Shown: positions 11,017-22,100 of the stretch, one piece after another
How the letters are laid out: each line of letters opens with the position of its first letter
Numbering within the stretch: position 1 is the stretch's first letter
Assembly (NCBI GenBank): GCA_963693315.1
Contig: OY856188.1
Span: 102,054,462 to 102,118,461 of the forward strand
DNA from: Diogma glabrata
Taxonomy: Eukaryota; Arthropoda; Insecta; Diptera; Cylindrotomidae
Direction of reading: 5' to 3'
DNA: 64,000 nt
Made by a program: the position numbers and the translations under genes
The notes under the pieces: model-generated
What the model saw: only the letters and a program-made list of their open reading frames with translations
The model's database searches: none
What the model was told of the DNA's origin: nothing

Positions 11017-11301
11017 TGTTGGAGTTGTTTCCCGCTTCCACCTTGAGGTTGGTTTTATTAAAACCCAAAAAATAAAACACCACCAATTTGCACAAAATTA
11101 AATTTCTTTTATTTAAATAACTTTTAATTGTATTGTGATTTACACTACTGCTACTATTTGAACTACTTTGATTTACGAACAATTTGCGACTAATTAAAAG
11201 AATGAAAAATGAAATGAAAAGAAAACAATTATACAAAATAAATATTCATATTATAGGGTGGTGCTTCGATTGTAGAGTTTGGATGCGTTCAGTTCCAAAC
11301 A
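11017..11301 (-). repeat. BEL/Pao LTR, right copy (5' LTR)
   Basis: This 285-bp copy is nearly identical to 4623-4907 and is followed by the TSD ACCCC at 11302-11306. On the minus strand it would carry the promoter of the element. Confidence 0.9.
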
Positions 11302-11670
11302 ACCCCAGTCGGCGACTTTATTCAGGTCTTTGTTCACGTTTATGGCAGCGTCTCTCCGGGCAGGATTAATTCGTTCGTGCATTTTACCTTTTGAAGGAAG
11401 GGGCTCGAACGACTTGTGCAGAGTACTATCATCTGCAAAATTATTTATTGGGTTGCTGGTGATTTTCAACAATTCGTTGATATAAATCAAAAATAGGGTT
11501 GGGGACAATACTGAGGCTTGAGGTACACTAGCGTTAATTAGTTTAGAGACTCAGAAGAAAATCCGTCTAAGGAGACCGAAATGTATCGGTTGGATAGAAA
11601 ATTTTTAATCAGCTTCACAACATTGGGATGAAAACCATACGCAACGAGCTTGTTGATTAAGTTGGCCATA
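11302..11670 (-). mobile_element. Jockey-like LINE, RT middle segment
   Basis: Minus-strand frames encode the RT palm: LFLIYINELL followed by NNFADDSTLHKS with the FADD catalytic box, and upstream LINKLVAYGFHPNVVKLI. This is the same LINE as 3960-4617. It is bounded on the left by the BEL TSD and on the right by a TA duplication flanking the next insertion. A frameshift or stop separates the two RT blocks near 11510-11540. Confidence 0.8.
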
Positions 11671-12017
11671 TAATAAATTGCGTTTTCGACTTCTTCTTCG
11701 AAGCTCTTTTTGAGATTCTTCAAATAAGAATCGAAGTCGTGCTCGAAGTTATGATTCATTTATCTTGTGATTTTTATTGAAGAACGTTGGCAGGAAACTT
11801 ATGTGAAGTTGTCCTACAGATATCAATTAATTTGTTAAAGTCACGTACGTTTTTCTGTCGGAGAACTGTCCCAGTAAATAGACAAACTTTAAACGATCAA
11901 ATTATTCAGTTTGTTTCTTTAATGTTAGTTCCTTTGGCTACTAGAGCAATTCGGTGAAGTCAGTTGGAGAATTAATTTCAAAAGAAAAACACAGAGGTTT
12001 AGTTCAAAATTAAGTCT
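11671..12017 (+). repeat. Left terminal inverted repeat of composite
   Basis: Matches the reverse complement of about 15417-15773 with scattered differences and a small indel near 11888. The inner edge (AAAATTAAGTCT) is where the truncated gag frame joins. Confidence 0.8.
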
Positions 12018-12842
12018 CGCGGCATAGACCATGTTTTTGATTGGTTCATTTAAACCAGTCTTGAATGCATTTAGTCCCGTTTGTTCATTTAGTTTAGTAA
12101 TGATATCAGCATGTTTATCACCTTGCTCTGATATCTGTAATGCATTGAGTTCAGTTATCATACCTTCAATTTTGTTCCCAAATGACTCGGCAGATAAATT
12201 ATTTTGACGCGCTTGAGTAATTTGTGTTTGAATATTCAAACAAGTCGTCCGTTTTTTGAAAATTTTATTAAATACTATTTTTAGTTCTTCAATGCCATTA
12301 GGTTTCTTGATCGAAACTAATTTTATTTTCGCGTTCAAAGTTAGTCTGGTGTCCCAGATAAATGCTATCAATTTTATTTTCTCTTCGTCATCTTTCAACG
12401 TGCTGCTCAGATGTATCAAATTTAAAAATATTGGAAGATCATTAGATTTTCCATCGAAAGTTGGTATTATTTTTAAAGTTCTCTCAATATCAAAAGATGC
12501 CATTTCTATGCTTGGTATCTCTTCTGTTCCTTGTAAATTTGATATTTCCTCAGTGTCTTGAAGGGAGCTCTCTAATAAGTCCTCAGAAAAAGTAGCTAAT
12601 TTTTTCTTGAGTTCTTGATAAGCAGATTTAAATTTATCTTGAAGTTTATCAAAAGTTTTTGATTCGAGCACAGTTATTAAAATTTATGATAGCTCTTTGT
12701 ATTGTGGTTTGAGCGTATTTACTTCTGTACAAAGGTTTAGTATATGCTCATGAGTGTATCGTCTATTAGGACTTTTATTTAAATTCGAGTATAATCGTTC
12801 CAACTCTTTTATTATTTCCTTCGCTCTTTGCACTTTATCCAT
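11925..12842 (-). pseudogene. Gypsy-like gag remnant in the composite
   Basis: The 12671-11925 frame gives 248 residues with a retrotransposon Gag (capsid) pattern, including KIIPTFDGKSNDLPIFLNL and later FKTGLNEPIKNMVYAA. Its last 30 or so residues read into the terminal repeat and are not Gag. A short frame just upstream (from an ATG at about 12842) encodes a helical N-terminal piece and is separated by a stop and frameshift. The Gag is therefore truncated at its C-terminus and broken near its N-terminus. Confidence 0.6.
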
Positions 12843-13472
12843 CAACAAAAACTATCTATCAGCCAAAAAAAAAATTTATCATCATAAACTGTCTATCAAC
12901 CAAAATTATTTACCAACAAAAACTATCTATCAACCAAAATTATATTCGGAAAAAAAAATTATTTCTCAATAAAAGTATTTTTCAACAAAACAACAAAATT
13001 ATCATTTTAAAAATTTATTATGCATACGAGGAGAAAAATAATTTATCATAATCGCAAAATATGAAATTATTCTCGTTAGAGAATATTTATATTTATTAAA
13101 TTTATTTTTATTAATTAATAATTTTTGTTTCTTAACCGCCTTTCTTTCTTTAAAACAGCTCTTCTATTTTTTATTTTTGCTGCTTCGTCCAAAAATAACT
13201 TCCTCTCTTCTTCTGTAATCGTCTCTAGACCCGCCAAACGATAATAATTTTTTAATTCTCTCGCGAGTCTGGCACCTTCACCACCTCACTTTTTAAACTC
13301 GATCACAGTTGGTTCCTTGATGATCTGTTCTATATCTCGCGTTGTATTATTCTTCTTTTTTTTATACTCCTCCAATGAAATCGGGATCTTTTCTTTAATT
13401 TCCAATTGATATTTTCCTTTAATTTCTTCCTTTAAATTCTTAACAGGTTCGGTCGCCATATAATGCCAACGG
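12843..13472 (-). other. Internal AT-rich segment of composite with a small Lys/Glu-rich frame
   Basis: It contains repeated CTATCAACCAAAA-type motifs at about 12846-12960. The minus-strand frame at 13286-13492 is Lys/Glu-rich (for example KEKIPISLEEYKKKK). After a stop, the same strand encodes NYYRLAGLETITEEE. This looks like a gypsy-type accessory or Gag-linker sequence, but the family was not identified. Confidence 0.35.
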
Positions 13473-14950
13473 ATGTCCAAAAACAAAAGCAAGTTATCAG
13501 CAGAACATCGCTATTACAAAATACTGAAAGAATTGGATTTAGAAGGTTTAGAAGAACAAGCGCGAAACTTAATTAAGGAAATATGCAAAGATTTTACGGA
13601 TATATTTCACTTAGAGGATGAACAACTGACAGCAAATAATTTTTATAAACAAAATATACCATTAGCAGATAACAATCCGGTATACATAAAAAACTATAGA
13701 TTACCACAAGCGCATATGGATGAAATAAATAAGCAAGTTGACAAGTTACTTAAAGAGGACGTGGTAGAACCATTAGTTAGTCCTTACAATTCACCGTTAC
13801 TAATTGTACCGAAGCAAAACGGAACCGAGGACAAGTGGAAATTGGTGGAAGATTTCAGACAGCTGAATAAGAAGATCGTCGATGACAAATTTCAATTAAC
13901 AAGATTGGACGATATGCTAGACAATCTTGGAAGGGCGAAATATTTTTCAACCTTAGACTTAACGAGTTCCTTTCATCAGATCGAACTTGAAAAGGAATCA
14001 ACACCGTTTCGTCATTTTCAACCAACATAGGACATTAACACTTTAAGAGGTTAACATTTGGACTAAAAATATCAACGTACAGTTTCCAAAGAATGCTTAC
14101 TATAGCTCTAGCTGGTCTAGAAACAGAAGCATTTCTCTATGTTGATGACATCATAATAATCGGATGCAGCTTAAAACATCAGAATACGAACTTAATCAAA
14201 ACTTTCAATAGATTAAGGGAGTATAATCTAAAACTAAATCCGAAGAAATGCAACTTTTTGAAAACTGAAGTAACATATCTAGGTCATCTAATAACAAATG
14301 AAGGAAGAAGAACAGATCCCAGAAAATATGACGTGATAAAGAACTATCCAACACCAGTTAACGCCGACGAAACAAAAAGATTTACTGCATTTTGCAATTA
14401 CTACCGCAGATTTATACCAAACTTTGCAGAAATAGCGAAATCACTAAATAACTTAGGAAAGAAGAATGTAACTTTTGAATGGACAAACGAATGCAAACAA
14501 GCATTCTCAACGCTTAAAGAAAAATTCATTAATCCACCGATTCTAAAATACCCAAACTTCGAAGAAAAATTCATAGTGACGACCGATGCATCGAATTATG
14601 CATTAGGGGCTGTACTTTCACAAGGTGAAATTGGAAAACATTTACCAATATCTTACGCAAGGAAATCATTAAATAAGCATGAAATAAACAAACCGGTAAT
14701 TGAGAAGGAATTATTAGCAATCCATTGGGCAATAAATTTCTTCAGACCATATATTTATGGAAGAAAATTCATAGTTGTAACAGATCACAGACCATTAGTG
14801 AGCCTGTTTACATACAAAAATCCAACATCGAAATTGACAAGGATAAGATTAGATCTATCCGACTACGACTTTGAAATAGTGTATAAACAAGGAAAAATTA
14901 ATACAAATGCAGATGCACTATCGAGAATTAAATTGACTCAGAAGTATTGA
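13473..14950 (+). pseudogene. pol: Gypsy-like pol remnant (RT and RNase H) in the composite
   Basis: Two plus-strand frames make up one pol region. The first (13473-14030) has the RT N-terminal part: SPYNSPLLIVPK, VEDFRQLNKK, FSTLDLTSSFHQIEL. The second (14093-14950) has the catalytic LYVDDIIIIG, PKKCNFLKTEVTYLGH and RNase H with TDASNYALGAVLSQG, ending shortly after ADALSRI. A frameshift lies between 14030 and 14093. Protease is not seen and integrase is missing after RNase H, so the element cannot act alone. Confidence 0.75.
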
Positions 14951-15416
14951 AAGCAATAATACCCACTACTACAGTAAGTATAGTCACGAGAGCCATGCAT
15001 GACGTAGAAACAAAATTGAAATACTATAAATCTAATTTTTTGTTATCTTCATAACTGACCATAACATATGTATTTACAAAAAACATATAAACAAAACAAT
15101 AATAATTCGGTCAGATTTAATTTCATAACATTGATAAGTGTGTGAAGATAATATAAAACGAAAGATATTAGGTTACACTTTTAATTGTTTTATATTTTTT
15201 AATAATATTTTTCTTTTGATGATTAAACAAATTTTCGTATATATATATTTTTAAGTATTTTAGTAAATAAGAATCAATAAATTTTATTGAATTTGGTGGG
15301 GAGAATAGAGAAAAAATTTGTAGTAAATAAAGAAATTACTTTTTATTTGTAATTGGAGAAATGAAATATGTAAAAGATTTTGGTATATATAGAACAAATT
15401 TATTCAATAAAAATCA
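14951..15416. other. Non-coding right part of composite
   Basis: AT-rich sequence between the end of pol and the right inverted repeat. A purine-rich GGTGGGGAGAATAGAG lies at about 15295-15310 and resembles a polypurine tract. A polyadenylation-type AATAAA occurs just before the inverted repeat. It is probably the remains of a gypsy 3' LTR. Confidence 0.35.
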
Positions 15417-15773
15417 GACTTAATTTTGAACTAAAACTCTGTGTTTTTCTCTTGAAATTAATGCTCCAACTGACGTCACCGAATTGCTCTAGTAGCCAAA
15501 GGGACTAACAGTAAAGAAACAAACTGAATTCAAATTATTAAAAAGTTTGTCTATTAAGTTTGTCTATTTACTGGGACAGTTCTCCGACAGAAAAACGTAC
15601 GTGACTTAAACAAATTAATTGATATCTGTAGGACAACTTCACATAAGTTTCCTGCCAACGTTCTTCAATAAAAATCACAAGATAAATGAATCATAACTTC
15701 GAGCACGACTTCGATTCTTATTTGAAGAATCTCAACAAGAGCTTCGAAGAAGAAGTCGAAAACGCAATTTATT
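15417..15773 (-). repeat. Right terminal inverted repeat of composite
   Basis: Inverted partner of 11671-12017. Relative to it, this copy has a short internal repetition near 15542-15568 (TTTGTCTAT twice). Confidence 0.8.
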
Positions 15774-16206
15774 ATACAAACTCGATCGAATGCCTTGGAG
15801 ATGCCTAAAGCGATGTATGTTTCTCCACCTTTATCAAGTATGCTGTTCCAACAATGCGCTACGTAGTTTAATAGATCGGTAGTTGATCTTTTGTTTCGAA
15901 AACCGTATTGGTTGTCGGCTTTTAAATGATTTGCTTCAAGAAATTTTGAAATGTGTGAATTAATATAGTGCTCGTAGACTTTGGATAGGACCGATAGTAA
16001 AGCCATTGGCCTATAATTTGAGATATCGGATTTTGTTCCCTTTTTGGGGACAGACTGGAGATTTGCCAACTTCCAGCACGAGGGAAATATACCAGATTTG
16101 TACGATTGGTAAAATATTTTAGCCAAAGTTGGTGCAAGTTTCTTTAGAAAAGGTTTTTAAAATAATGGGTGGAATATTGTCCATTCCTGAGGCTTTGTTG
16201 ATGTTT
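15774..16206 (-). mobile_element. Jockey-like LINE, RT N-terminal segment
   Basis: Minus-strand frame with the LINE RT fingers: LANLQSVPKKGTKSDISNYR, RPMALLSVLSKVYE, NQYGFRNKRSTTDLL and ISKAFDRV. The frame continues across the composite into LINKLVAYG at about 11655. On the right it meets the TSD and poly-T tail of the RTE at about 16195-16224. A frameshift lies near 16127. Confidence 0.8.
16195..16206. repeat. RTE target-site duplication (left copy)
   Basis: TTGTTGATGTTT here is repeated at 25341-25352, at the other end of the RTE element. Confidence 0.85.
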
Positions 16207-16231
16207 CTTTTTTTTTTTTTTTTTAAGGCGT

Positions 16232-17765
16232 TCATGCTCCATGTAGGAGCGTTGCCAGGTGGATCAGCTTTGAATATTCACCACGGTCATTCGCAACAGC
16301 GACATAATTACCATGGCAGCCGATTTTTTTAAGGTCGTTTATTACGTCAGTCTCCCATTGTAGTCGTGGTCTACCTCGCGGTTGCCCACTCCCTGGGGTA
16401 CTAACGTACATTTTTCTAATCATTCCAGACTGTGAATCGGCTCGTAGAACATGCCCAAACCAAGCAATCCTATTAGAACGGATACAACCTATTATATCAG
16501 GACCCTCAAGAAGGTCTCTGATCTCAAAGTTATACCGGGTTCTATACTCTCCGTCGTCTGTCTTAAGTGGACCAAAAATGTAGCGTAGGATCTTACGCTC
16601 AAATACAGATAAATGCGATTGGTCATTTTGTGTAAGGGTCCACGTTTGTGACCCATACATCACAACCGGTCTAATCAATGTCTTGTATAACTTGAGCTTG
16701 GTGTTAGTAGATACATATGGTGATCCAAGGAGAGGTTTAATTGAGTAGAAAGTTCGATTACCTGCAGCGATTCGAGCTTTTATATCTGTAAGTATGCTGT
16801 TGTTTGAGTCAAGCATTGATCCCAAATATTTAAAAGATTCAACTCCCTCAATTCGTTCATCGCCGCACATCAAATCTTTCTTCTCAGCCTCGCTTGAAAC
16901 ATTCATATGTTTGGTTTTATTGTAGTTAATTTGCAGACCAATTTTTCTAGCACCACTCTCAAGCGACTTGAAAGTCTCACTCATAACAGCTTCACTTCGG
17001 CCGAGGATGACAACATCATCAGCGTAAGCAATCATCTGTACTGAGTTTATTGACAAGATATTGTTATTAGTCGGTAGTTTCTTTTGACGGCACACATATT
17101 CCAAGGCTAAATTAAAAAGTATAGGAGAGATAGCATCACCTTGTCTTAAACCGGAGTCGACTTTAAAAAACTTTGATATTTCGTTCTCTACTCGTACACA
17201 GCATTGAGAGTTCTGTACTGTCATTTTGCATAGTGATACCAGTTTACCAGGAATTCCCATTGACACCAGAGCAGACCATAGAGTCTCTCGTTCGAGAGAG
17301 TCATAGGCCTGCCTGAAATCAATGAAAAGTTGGTGCACAGGTATGTTGAACTCTCGACACTTTTCCAAAATCATCCTTATCGAGAAAAGTGCATCGGTGG
17401 TACCTCGGCCCCGCCGGAAACCACACTGATATTCTCCAAACAGTTGTTCAGCAAAAGGATTGATTTTGGATAGCAAAATGTAAGAAAAGATTTTATATGC
17501 TTTGCAGAGGAGAGCGATTCACCTGTAGTTTGTGCATTGCAGGCGATTACCTTTTTTATGGATTGGTATCAGCATAGCTTTGTTCCAGTCCTGTGGCATG
17601 GTTTCAGTCCTCCAGATCATTTGAACAAGTTCAAACAATCTTAAGGATAGAGTTTCGCCACCATGTACAATCATTTCGGATGTTATATCGTCGATACCAG
17701 GTGCTTTATTGCGTTTTAATTTAGACAGCGCCGCTTCGAATTCCTCTTTGGTTGGATCGTCTACA
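16232..17765 (-). CDS. RTE-like reverse transcriptase, one in-frame stop
   Basis: The frame begins in the EN-RT linker (LSKLKRNKAPGIDDITSEMI), then meets an in-frame TGA at about 17519-17521 and continues as 414 open codons. Visible motifs are YQCGFRRGRGTTDALFSIRM, LFIDFRQAYDSLERETLW, VDSGLRQGDAISPILFNLAL and AYADDVVILGRS with the YADD box. The C-terminal region has PVVMYGSQTWTL, RIAWFGHVLRA and GRPRLQWETDV. RT copies the element RNA at the nicked target. Apart from the TGA it looks recently active. Confidence 0.85.
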
Positions 17766-17770
17766 TGTAC
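17766..17770. repeat. Gypsy target-site duplication (left)
   Basis: TGTAC precedes the left LTR and recurs at 23552-23556. Joining the flanks restores the RTE frame. Confidence 0.85.
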
Positions 17771-17975
17771 TGTTAGATTACTAGTAAGGCTTTTATTTAA
17801 ATTAAAAAACAATTGATTTTGTTATTAGTTAGAATTTCACTTTTTATTCTTTTTAAAATAAACACAACACGACTATCGACTACAACACTTTTATCTCGAC
17901 TGCCTTCTTTTTAGTCGCATCATTTATGTATTTTATTGTAGTGTATTTTGCACTGTTGCCAGTTTTGATCCTACA
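17771..17975 (-). repeat. Gypsy LTR, left copy (3' LTR)
   Basis: A 205-bp LTR that differs from 23347-23551 by one base at its outer end (CCTACA here, CCTATA in the other copy). In element orientation it reads TGTAGGATC...CTAACA. Confidence 0.9.
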
Positions 17976-18388
17976 ACTCGGCCATCCTTACAAATATCCG
18001 CCTCGGATATACTTCCAAACGTAATGCCAACCCAAGGTTTCATATTATCTACTGATGCGACTGTTTTTTGACTGCCGATTGCATCACCGCATCTCTCAAC
18101 TTCATACCTATCGTGATTATTCACTTTAATGATTTTGTATGGCCCTAAAAATTTTGCTCTTAATTTCATGCCACCACCAAACTGTGTTCGCCTAATTGCG
18201 ACTAAATCTCCTGACTTATATTTTCGGGCTGGTTTTCGTTTCTTGTTGTAAGTCTTACGGTTTTCTTCTTGAATTTTCTCAATATTTCGAACAGCTGATT
18301 CTCTAATTTCACATCTTTGCTCTTGAAAGCTTGACAAAATTTCTTCTTCAATCATATCTTTAACTCTCAGATCTTCTTTAATTTTCAT
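17933..18388 (-). CDS. pol: Gypsy integrase C-terminal domain
   Basis: A 151-codon frame with a Lys/Arg/Glu-rich helical segment and a chromo/SH3-like C-terminal fold typical of gypsy integrases (YKSGDLVAIRRTQF, KFLGPYKIIKV). It overlaps the previous frame and is shifted relative to it near 18411-18420. Its final residues read into the LTR. Confidence 0.75.
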   Translation of the reverse strand: MKIKEDLRVKDMIEEEILSSFQEQRCEIRESAVRNIEKIQEENRKTYNKKRKPARKYKSGDLVAIRRTQFGGGMKLRAKFLGPYKIIKVNNHDRYEVERCGDAIGSQKTVASVDNMKPWVGITFGSISEADICKDGRVVGSKLATVQNTLQ

Positions 18389-19086
18389 TTTGGTTCCAAA
18401 TAAAACCTCAAATGTATTAATGTGTATTTATGACTTCTTTGAAAAGTATAGTTAATATATTGCTGAACTTTTGATACATGTTGGTACCACTTCTCTGGAT
18501 TATCTAGCGACAACTTCGTTAAAACAGGTATAATAATACTATTTATTTTTTCAACCTGCCCATTTCCTCTAGGTACTCCAGTTGCAATTACATAATGTTG
18601 AATATTCTCTTCCTTACAGTATTGTTGAAATTTATCAGAAGTGAACGCAGTTCCGCGATCCGTGATGAATCGTTCTGGATTTCCAAAAACATCTCGAATG
18701 ATCATAATTTTTTGTAAAGTTTCTTCCGTTGTTGTCGACTTTGTTGGGAAAAGCCACACAAATTTACAAAAAGCATCAATAACAACTAGTATGTAATTAT
18801 AATTTTTATACGTGGATGGCATAGGTCCTAAATGATCAATGTGAAACGTTTGCAGTGGCAAATCACCTTTTGGAATAGGATTTAGAAAACCTTCTTGTTT
18901 CCCGCTTTTTCGATCAGCCAAAATACATTGCACACATGTTCCAACACATTTAGATATTTTTTCGGGTATATGTGATGTCCAAAATTCTCTCATAATTATC
19001 TCTTTTGTTTTTTGAATACCGAAATGGCCAACTTCATGCGCCTTTCTAATAATTTCATCTTCCATAATATCTGGAATTACAATCAA
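18385..19086 (-). CDS. pol: Gypsy integrase, zinc and catalytic core
   Basis: This begins with an H-H-C-C module (AHEVGHFGIQ, CVGTCVQCI). The catalytic core follows: FHIDHLGPMPS supplies the first Asp, FITDRGTAFTS the second, and PRGNGQVEKINS the Glu. It is separated from the upstream gag-pol frame by a one-base deletion in the A-run at about 19168-19171. The frame upstream of the listed ATG carries on without a stop after correcting for that deletion. Confidence 0.8.
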   Translation of the reverse strand: MIVIPDIMEDEIIRKAHEVGHFGIQKTKEIIMREFWTSHIPEKISKCVGTCVQCILADRKSGKQEGFLNPIPKGDLPLQTFHIDHLGPMPSTYKNYNYILVVIDAFCKFVWLFPTKSTTTEETLQKIMIIRDVFGNPERFITDRGTAFTSDKFQQYCKEENIQHYVIATGVPRGNGQVEKINSIIIPVLTKLSLDNPEKWYQHVSKVQQYINYTFQRSHKYTLIHLRFYLEPK

Positions 19087-19124
19087 TTTGGTACCATCAA
19101 CATCTTTATATAAAATATTACTCT

Positions 19125-22100
19125 CTAAAACGTAATCTTCAAAATTTGGTGCACTTTGTAGTAACTGAAAATAATTCTCAATTTTTCATCTCTACCTTGT
19201 GCCGATTTAATTCTCTCTCTTAAATTATTCTCAATTAACAAGATGATCGGATTTCGACTCAGAGCATCCACATGACGCATTCTATTACCTGGGCGATGTT
19301 CAATTTCATAATCAAACTCCTCTAACAACAATGCCCATCTAGCCACTCGTGTCACCAAATCTCTCTTCCTCATCGTCATTGCGAAAGCCGAACAATCTGT
19401 AATAATTTTGAACCTTTGACCAATTAAAAACACTCTATATTTCTTAAGCGCTTCAATAACAGCTAAAACTTCCAGCTCGTACGAATGATACTTGCTCTCT
19501 GCGGGTGTTGTTTTTCTACTCATATAATTAACTGGGTGTAGTTGGTCATCATCATTACTTTTTTGAAATAAAATTGCGCCATAACCATGCATGCTAGCAT
19601 CCGTATGTAATTCGGTATACGCGTTGTATCGGAACAACTTTAAAACTGGCTCCTTAGACAAAATTTCTCGTAGTTTGCAAAATGCTATTTTTTGATCTAC
19701 ATCAAAATTAAATATTACATCTTTCTTTAGCAGATCCGTCAGAGGTTTCGCTATCACAGCAAAATTAGCTATAAATTTTCTTAAATAGCTAGCTAATCCC
19801 AAAAAACTATGAAGTTCCTTTACTGTCGTAGGCATCGGATAATTTTTAACTGCCTTAATTTTTGACGGCGATGGCCTAATTGTACCATTTTCAACTATAT
19901 GACCCAAGTATTCAATACTTGTTTGTAAAAATTGACATTTTTTCCAATTTATTCGTAAGCCGTTTTCTGCAGCTACCTTCAAAACTAGCTTTAAATTTTC
20001 GATAGCATCTACCATATCGTGAGCTAAAATTACAACATCATCCAGGTATGTTAAAACCATTCCATCTTTTAATAATTTTTGAAATACGTAATTAATATAT
20101 CTTTGGAACACGGAAGGTGAATTACAAAGTCCAAACGGGACTTTAAGAAATTCATACTGCCCTTCATGTGTTACAAACGAAGTATATTTTGTACTTTCAC
20201 TTTCTATTTTGACATGAAAAAATCCATTGACTAAATCAATCGTACTAAAATATTTGACACCTTGCAACTTATTCAATTGATGTTCAATAAGTGGCAGCGG
20301 ATATCGATCTTTTATGATCTTACTATTCAACTTACGGTAGTCCACACATAACCTTTTATTTCCATCTTTTTTATTTACTAAAACTACCGCACTTGAATAT
20401 TCTGATGTGCTTGGTTTAATAATTTTTTCATTCAACCACTCTTCAATCTGCTTGTTCACAATTTCTTCATCTACCACTGATATCTTTCTTGGTCTATGAT
20501 GAACTGGTTCTTCATCTTTCAAAATAATCTTCATCGTTATTGAGGATTCTTTATTTTTTGTTGGTGTATAATTCATGATTAAATTTTTCAATTCAAATTT
20601 TACCGCATTGTCTTGAATGTGCTGTAAATTTAAATTACCATCATCACTTTCAATTGAAATCATCATAAAACTTTGCATTACATCACAATTTATATCATCG
20701 TTGTCTTGAAGTTCTTCAACTACAATTTGCTTAACGTCATTAATCTTGTTATCTATAGTTTTAATATTTTTTATTTTGACACTATCTGCAGTTACATGAA
20801 CTTCTGCTTTGTTTAGCAGGTCCATCCCAATAATCATTTTTACTGGCATGCTTCCAGAAGGTACAACATGACAACACACACCAAAACTTTCGTCATCAAT
20901 TTGGATGTTTGCTTCGAATGTTCCAATCGTATTTGCCTCGGCTTGACCAAAACCGTTCACAACGATTGATGTCGGTTTTAATGTATGTTCGGCAAACGAC
21001 TCAAAAACATCGGAACAAACGACGGTTATGTCACTTCCAGTATCAATTAATGCTGCAATACTTTTTTGCTCACCATTTAAACTTAGAATTATATTTTTTA
21101 TCATTTTTGATGACATGAAATTTATATTTTTCTTTTTCGCATCTGCCCTAAAATTGTTTGGACAATTCGTTGAAATGTGTCCATATTCACTACATGTATA
21201 GCAACGCCTTCCTTTTTCTTTATCTGGGCAGTTTTTGCTAAAATGATCTGCCTTCCCACAATTGTAGCAATTTTTTGAAGCATCTGATAACCGTATTGAC
21301 CGAAACGGTTTATTGACAGATTCGCGTCGCCTTAAATTATCAGCATCTTCCTTCATATGCTCTTTCATTTTTTCATACTGTGACAATTTTTGTTTAAATT
21401 CCTTTATGTTAGAACTTCCATATAGAATCATTTTATTGACCTCCGAATCAACAATTCCTCTTATCAAATATTCAATTAATGATTCTTGATCTAGGTCTAT
21501 CTGACTACCCAGTTCCATCATGTCATATAAATACTGTTTGTATGATTCATTTTTTGATTTTTTCTTACTTGACAACTTTAAATGAATTTGTGCACTGTTT
21601 ATTGACAGATTAAATTCCTCAATAAGTATTTTTTTTAATTTTTTATACGTCGTACAGCCTTTTTCAAATTGAGAAAACTGTTTTGCAGTTCCTTTTAACA
21701 ATCTTTTCACATAAATAAATTTTTGCAACTCATTCCACCCTAGCATATCACTAGTTTCTTCAAAGCAATTGAACCATTTTTTTATGCATTTGCCGTCATC
21801 ACCAGAATACACTTCAAAAGATTCTTCAACATCTCGAAATGTTAAAATATTTTTTGAGTATGTTTTACATCTTTCATCTTCATCTGCTGATTCACCTGAA
21901 CTGTCTGATGCCATAAATTTAGAATGACATTGCCTTTCTGAATTCGGAAGCATCGTTGAATTATTGTTATCCGTATCTTTATTTTCTTGGATAGTTGCAT
22001 TACCATTATCATCACTTATTAAACTATTTGTATTATTGACTTTCAGGATCTGCGTAATACGTTTTAAAAGTTTTGTTTTATCACCACTGGCCTTAATATT

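Larger units (their letters stand above)
4623..11301 (-). mobile_element. BEL/Pao LTR retrotransposon, near full length
   Basis: A 6.7-kb element with matching 285-bp LTRs, 5-bp TSDs (ACCCC) and one long minus-strand gag-pol frame. Just inside the 5' LTR (11016 leftward) the minus strand reads TGGTCCTTCGAGCCGGAT, a plausible tRNA primer binding site. A purine-rich GTGGGCGGA lies just before the 3' LTR. The element sits inside the RT gene of a Jockey-like LINE. The only obvious coding defect is one in-frame TAG. Confidence 0.9.
11671..15773. mobile_element. TIR-bounded composite carrying opposed gypsy gag and pol segments
   Basis: About 350 bp at 11671-12017 is inverted at about 15417-15773. 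The outer ends are TAATAAATTGCGTTTTCG and its reverse complement. A TA dinucleotide flanks both ends, and removing the unit plus one TA restores the LINE RT frame. Inside, gypsy-type gag reads leftward and gypsy-type pol reads rightward, so both point outward. No integrase is present. TA duplication with long TIRs suggests mobilisation as a DNA transposon; a rearranged inverted gypsy pair is the alternative. Confidence 0.7.
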
